In this document: positions 23,210 to 25,686 of the stretch, piece by piece
Numbering within the stretch: position 1 is the stretch's first letter
How the letters are laid out: each line of letters opens with the position of its first letter
IMG/VR virus record: IMGVR_UViG_3300025128_000295
Location: 1 to 25,686 of that record
Source: a virus
DNA: 25,686 nt
Strand: one strand, 5' to 3'
Translations under genes and position numbers: made by a program
The notes under the pieces: generated by a model
What the model was told of the DNA's origin: nothing
What the model saw: the letters and a program-made list of their open reading frames with translations, nothing else
Databases searched by the model: none

Positions 23210-23991
23210 AGCCGTTGTCGGAAACGCGGGGGGTTGTGTCGCGGGTCGAGTGGGGGGCGCGTGGCCCGGCGAAGCCGTTTCGTGCGTTGTCTCCTGGCCG
23301 GGTGAAGGGCGTGGTGTTGCATCACAGCGGCGTGAAGGATGGCCCGTCGGGGGTTGCGGCGGTGAAGGCGTTCGAGTCGTATCACATGGATACCCGCAAG
23401 TGGGATGCGATCGCCTACAACTGGCTGGTGGATTCGTCTGGTGCGGTGTTCGAGGGGCGTGGTCCTGGTGTGCGTGGTGCTGCTACGAAGGGGTGGAATG
23501 CCCGTTCGGAATCGGTGTGCTATGTGGGGTGGGGGTATGATCGGGTGCCGGATGTGGCGTTGAAGTCGATTATGGCTGTCATTGATGATGTGCAGTTGCG
23601 GTATGGGGGTTCGTTGTGGGTGCGGGGGCATCGGGATGTGTCGTCGTCGACCTGTCCCGGCAGGTGGTTGCATGACTGGTTGACGGATGGTGCCCGTGTG
23701 GATCAGGGGCCGCCTTCCGACATCGACTGGGCGGGGATTGTGGCCTATCTGACGGCTCTTGGGGGCCGTGTGGCGGCTTCTCCCCTGTCGTGGCGTCGGC
23801 GGAGCCGTGGAGAGGCTGTACGGGCCGCTCAGAGCCGTTTGAGGGACCGCGGGTACGACCCTGGTCCCGTGGACGGGATCTATGGTAGGCGTACAGCCGG
23901 CGCTGTGAAAAGATTCGAGAAGGCTATGGGCTTCTTGAAGCCCAACGGTGTCCTCGACGGCAACACCTGGACGGCGCTGTTCTTCGTATAG
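23206..23991 (+). CDS. Endolysin: N-acetylmuramoyl-L-alanine amidase with C-terminal peptidoglycan-binding domain
   Basis: 261 residues; ATG overlaps the giant gene stop (ATGA). The enzyme cuts the bond between muramic acid and the stem peptide of peptidoglycan. The Amidase_2 domain covers about residues 10-160. VVLHHSG holds the first zinc His (39), AIAYNWLVDSSGAVFEGRGP is the conserved core, GHRD gives the second His (142), and STCPG gives the Cys ligand (150), the T7 lysozyme/PGRP arrangement. A linker leads to a peptidoglycan-binding PG_binding_1-type domain (about 200-260): EAVRAAQSRLRDRGYDPG, then VDGIYGRRTAGAVKRFEKA. All key residues are present, so it should be active. There is no signal peptide, so export needs a holin, found about 500 bases downstream. 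Confidence 0.93.
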   Translation: MKPLSETRGVVSRVEWGARGPAKPFRALSPGRVKGVVLHHSGVKDGPSGVAAVKAFESYHMDTRKWDAIAYNWLVDSSGAVFEGRGPGVRGAATKGWNARSESVCYVGWGYDRVPDVALKSIMAVIDDVQLRYGGSLWVRGHRDVSSSTCPGRWLHDWLTDGARVDQGPPSDIDWAGIVAYLTALGGRVAASPLSWRRRSRGEAVRAAQSRLRDRGYDPGPVDGIYGRRTAGAVKRFEKAMGFLKPNGVLDGNTWTALFFV

Positions 23992-24026
23992 AGGGACACC
24001 CCACCCATCTAATAGGAGGTACCCAC

Positions 24027-24212
24027 ATGCCGAAGGGCAAAGGTTACGGAACATTCGAGAAGACGTTCGGATCGCAGGACGAGCAGCCCTACGACTCGAC
24101 ATCGAGCGAGAACATGCACGCCATGAGCGGCAAAGCGAAGAAGGACGCTGCGTATCTCCGCAAGACGAAGTTGGGGAACGCCGCCCACGGTGGCCGTCCC
24201 TTCGGGAAGTGA
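24027..24212 (+). CDS. Small basic hypothetical protein
   Basis: 61 residues, ATG with a strong ribosome binding site (ATAGGAGG at 24012-24019). The sequence is hydrophilic and basic at both ends (MPKGKGYGTFEKTFG and AAYLRKTKLGNAAHGGRPFG), with an acidic polar middle. There is no membrane segment or recognised motif. Small proteins beginning MPKGKGYG are familiar among environmental phage sequences, without known function. It starts a run of tiny genes between endolysin and holin. Confidence 0.65.
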   Translation: MPKGKGYGTFEKTFGSQDEQPYDSTSSENMHAMSGKAKKDAAYLRKTKLGNAAHGGRPFGK

Positions 24213-24217
24213 GCGAC

Positions 24218-24349
24218 ATGCGTGACGGCAAGACCCCCAAGGCTGTGAAGGCCGACCAGGTGCTGGTCACCTCGGTGAAGACCGGCGGCGGTATCGGTTC
24301 CGTCGGTTCACCCTCAAAGAGCGGCGCCCGTAAAGCCTTGTACGACTGA
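24218..24349 (+). CDS. 43-residue hypothetical protein
   Basis: ATG 24218 lies five bases after the previous stop and the frame closes at 24349; a longer frame from 23948 would run across the endolysin end and is rejected. The product starts MRDGKTPKAVKADQVLVTSV and ends KTGGGIGSVGSPSKSGARKA then LYD. It is basic and Gly/Ser-rich in its second half. No clear ribosome binding site is seen (GTGAGCG), so coupling to the preceding gene is likely. No function is assigned. Confidence 0.5.
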   Translation: MRDGKTPKAVKADQVLVTSVKTGGGIGSVGSPSKSGARKALYD

Positions 24350-24387
24350 TGCCAGGCAAGAAGAAGCCTCGCCGCCCAAGGTACTGA
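24349..24387 (+). CDS. 12-residue basic micro-ORF
   Basis: A TGATG junction at 24347-24351 starts a frame encoding [12 protein letters not shown], ending in TGA one base before the next ATG. It fills an otherwise empty 39-base gap and joins both neighbours by stop/start contact. It could be a real micropeptide or simply a coupling leader that hands ribosomes to the next gene. It is too short to judge by composition. Confidence 0.3.
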   Translation: MPGKKKPRRPRY

Positions 24388-24388
24388 C

Positions 24389-24523
24389 ATGCCCCTCAAG
24401 AAGGGGTCCAGCCAGGACGTAATCGGTCACAACATCGGCAAGTTGATTACCGAAGGGTATCCCCGTGACCAGGCTGCCGCTATCGCCTACGACAAGGCAA
24501 ACAAGTCGAAAGGGAAAAAATGA
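24389..24523 (+). CDS. 44-residue conserved small phage protein
   Basis: ATG 24389 to TGA 24523. The product starts [20 protein letters not shown] and continues [20 protein letters not shown]. The pattern MPLK.GSS...I..NI..L...G....QA.AIA...A resembles a small protein very common in phage and prophage sequences, but its function is unknown to me. It is a basic two-helix protein. Its stop overlaps the holin start (ATGA), so the two are probably translated together, and a run of six A bases precedes the junction. Confidence 0.65.
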   Translation: MPLKKGSSQDVIGHNIGKLITEGYPRDQAAAIAYDKANKSKGKK

Positions 24524-24678
24524 GAAACATGTTAGAGAGAGCAGCGTGGACCTTTTGCCAGGGATTCCTGGGAGTGTTCCTGGTCAGCGACCTGTCCACA
24601 GGTCGCGGTGCGATCGTAGCCGGCGTCGCCAGCGCCCTGTCCGTCGTCAAGACGTACGCTCAAGACAAGATCTCGTAA
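24520..24678 (+). CDS. Small holin, r1t-like (putative)
   Basis: 52 residues, starting at ATG 24520 over the previous stop. Holins collect in the host membrane and open it at a set time so the endolysin can reach the wall. The sequence [20 protein letters not shown] shows the ERA..TF.Q pattern of r1t-type holins of Gram-positive phages. It has one hydrophobic helix there, a short polar turn (DLSTGRG) and a second hydrophobic helix [18 protein letters not shown] charged end (QDKIS) follows. It is shorter than most r1t holins (about 65-90 residues), so this may be a minimal version. Position close to the endolysin supports the role. Confidence 0.68.
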   Translation: MRNMLERAAWTFCQGFLGVFLVSDLSTGRGAIVAGVASALSVVKTYAQDKIS

Positions 24679-24995
24679 TGGACGACCTCGATGCCAAATG
24701 GGGGAACTTCATGGCATCCAGCGGCGTTCAACTAGAAGAAGACATCCTGCAATCCCTACAGGAAAGCCGCCACATCCTCGACATCGAGGACGGCACCCAC
24801 GCTTCCTGGTACGACAACCGCCTCGGGACACTGCTGGTGTTCCAACACGACGAAGCACTCAGCATGATCGGTGCGTGGCACGACGCAGACGGCGGCGACC
24901 TGATCGCCCTGTCCCGCGTACTCAGGTGGGTGGGCGGCTTCATGGACATGCTGGAACAGTGCCTGATGCTCTACGATTCGTTCGACGACGAATAG
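24678..24995 (+). CDS. Acidic hypothetical protein, 105 residues
   Basis: ATG 24678 shares a base with the holin stop. An upstream frame from 24465 is rejected because it would run through the holin and the small gene before it. The protein is strongly acidic (many Asp and Glu; ends YDSFDDE) and helical with aromatic contacts (ILQSLQESRHILDIEDGTHA then SWYDNRLGTLLVFQHDEALS). There is no membrane segment or Cys motif. It is the last gene of the rightward block and its final 25 bases overlap the end of the opposing gene. Function unknown; a lysis accessory role is possible from position only. Confidence 0.6.
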   Translation: MDDLDAKWGNFMASSGVQLEEDILQSLQESRHILDIEDGTHASWYDNRLGTLLVFQHDEALSMIGAWHDADGGDLIALSRVLRWVGGFMDMLEQCLMLYDSFDDE

Positions 24996-25393
24996 ACGCC
25001 AAGGCGGCGCTGAACCAGCGCCGAATCCGCTAACTCGTCTTGTAGTTTCTGAACAATCCGGTCACGCCTGCGCGCCAACGTCGTCTTCGGAACACCCAAG
25101 ACCCTTCCGACGAAACGCAAACTAAGTTTCACTTTCGTCAACATCAAGAAGATCCACCGTTCTTCCTCGGTGAGAGAATCCAACGCATCGGCCAGGATCT
25201 CCCGCAACTCGTCCTGTTCCTCGATGCTTTCTTCCGGCTCATCGAACGGAGCGACACGCATCAACGCGTCGTAAACAGTTTGTGGCCTACGGCGATGCCA
25301 ATGCCGGGAAGGCGAACCTTCCGATGCCGGCCCCAACAGGGAATCCAACAGGTATGGGTCTGCTGTCCATGCTCCCCGCTCCGCCCTACTCAA
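24971..25393 (-). CDS. Sigma-70 region 4-like helix-turn-helix protein
   Basis: 140 residues on the minus strand. The start is a TTG within the end of the preceding minus-strand gene (8-base overlap); no ATG lies near. Residues 58-122 form a region 4-like unit: an acidic helix (ESIEEQDELREILADALDSL), TEEERWIFLM, then the helix-turn-helix SLRFVGRVLGVPKTTLARRR and DRIVQKLQDEL. This is the pattern of sigma factor region 4 and related phage regulators that bind promoter DNA. No region 2 is seen, so it cannot act as a complete sigma factor; it may redirect host polymerase or act as a small DNA-binding regulator. Its last residues overlap the opposing gene and the hairpin. Confidence 0.7.
   Translation of the reverse strand: MSRAERGAWTADPYLLDSLLGPASEGSPSRHWHRRRPQTVYDALMRVAPFDEPEESIEEQDELREILADALDSLTEEERWIFLMLTKVKLSLRFVGRVLGVPKTTLARRRDRIVQKLQDELADSALVQRRLGVYSSSNES
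25005..25023. terminator. GC-rich hairpin at the convergent junction, possible terminator
   Basis: CGGCGCTG (25005-25012) and CAGCGCCG (25016-25023) are exact inverse complements with an AAC loop, starting ten bases after the stop of the last rightward gene. There is no run of T after it. It lies inside the 3' coding end of the leftward gene. Terminators lacking a T-run have been proposed in actinobacteria, so it may stop late transcription here. Confidence 0.45.
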
Positions 25394-25686
25394 CAGCCGG
25401 CTGATTCAGAAACTGCTCCCCGATGACCCTGGTGTTCTCCGGGTCGTAATGCGCGGGATCGCCCTTCTCCCACGCCTCGTCGTAGTCGATCCAACCCAGG
25501 ATGTCGACGACGCGGAACTCCGGCGGCACAGGCTGCACCACCCACAGCACCAAACCCATGTCCAACTGGCGTCGGCGTACAGCCGCGTTGGTGCTGGTCC
25601 GCACCCGACGCACCTCGATGTTGTGGCCCACATCCGGCAGATGCTTGTAGTTCTTATGCTCCGACTTGTGCCACACATGCCCAGGC
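25386..25686 (-). CDS. Unassigned protein, 5' partial, possible nuclease-like fold
   Basis: The minus-strand frame is open to the window edge (a GTG at 25676 is available but need not be the start); the stop is at 25386-25388. The product includes WHKSEHKNYKHLPDVGHNIE, VRRVRTSTNAAVRRRQLDMG and LVLWVVQPVPPEFRVVDILG, then WIDYDEAWEKGDPAHYDPEN. Asp in PDVG, Glu in IEVR and the strand pattern LVLWVV...FRVVDILGWID resemble small phage proteins thought to have a PD-(D/E)XK-like fold, whose members often end in a loading-type loop plus a C-terminal hydrophobic patch like GEQFLNQP. The match is weak. It lies directly upstream of the sigma-like gene in the same operon. Confidence 0.55.
   Translation of the reverse strand, partial: PGHVWHKSEHKNYKHLPDVGHNIEVRRVRTSTNAAVRRRQLDMGLVLWVVQPVPPEFRVVDILGWIDYDEAWEKGDPAHYDPENTRVIGEQFLNQPAVE

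Noticed and set aside
24512-24523. Programmed -1 frameshift at the six-A run joining the 44-residue protein to the holin
   Set aside because: The holin is in the -1 frame, but the run does not form a proper X-XXY-YYZ heptamer and the ATGA overlap already explains coupled translation.
24465-24677. Longer N-terminus for the acidic 105-residue gene
   Set aside because: This would run across the holin and the small gene upstream in another frame; the ATG at 24678 abuts the holin stop.
1-25686. Lysogeny genes, CRISPR arrays, tRNAs or insertion sequences
   Set aside because: None was recognised on either strand; the window is virion, lysis and two opposite-strand genes only.

Overview
This window is the virion-building and lysis block of a tailed double-stranded DNA phage, probably a short-tailed (podovirus-like) one. 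It is densely packed: 30 coding regions are called, most separated by fewer than 60 bases or overlapping at TGATG or ATGA junctions. No stretch of 300 bases lacks a gene. No tRNA, rRNA, CRISPR array, insertion sequence, integrase or attachment site was seen.

Left part (1-7673), DNA packaging and head-to-tail assembly, all + strand: the end of the large terminase, two small unknown proteins, portal, scaffold, major capsid protein, a small Cys/His-rich protein, a head-tail adaptor candidate and a tail nozzle candidate. No tape-measure, tail-tube or sheath gene is visible. This absence, plus a giant late protein, is why a short-tailed particle is favoured.

Middle (7673-11335), tail appendages: two small beta-rich proteins, three tandem related beta proteins (two of them exactly 173 aa), a tail assembly chaperone-like protein, a membrane-anchored coiled-coil protein overlapping a 44-aa coiled-coil protein, and two more small proteins. 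One of these is a 54-aa stand-alone copy of a motif normally seen inside tail fibres.

Right-middle (11359-23209), probable internal or ejected virion proteins: a Pro/Gly-rich protein, an Arg-rich protein, a 692-aa Ala/Gln-rich protein and a 2866-aa giant that fills about a third of the window. The giant is a mosaic. It has an N-terminal tandem peptide repeat, a domain resembling DUF6884/YaaA-like proteins, two copies of a small strand-plus-helix unit, five Pro-rich linkers whose DNA is partly palindromic, and a conserved-looking C-terminal region.

Right end (23206-24995), lysis: an N-acetylmuramoyl-L-alanine amidase with a C-terminal peptidoglycan-binding domain, a run of tiny genes, a small r1t-like holin and an acidic 105-aa protein. 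Two genes then run on the - strand toward the late block: a sigma-70 region 4-like helix-turn-helix protein and a partial protein of an unassigned family. The two transcription units meet tail to tail with a 25-base overlap of coding sequence and a GC-rich hairpin just beyond.

The host is not proven. The r1t-like holin, the amidase with a C-terminal peptidoglycan-binding domain, the sigma-like protein, frequent GTG/TTG starts and the fairly high GC would fit a phage of Actinobacteria, perhaps from an environmental sample, but this is inference.
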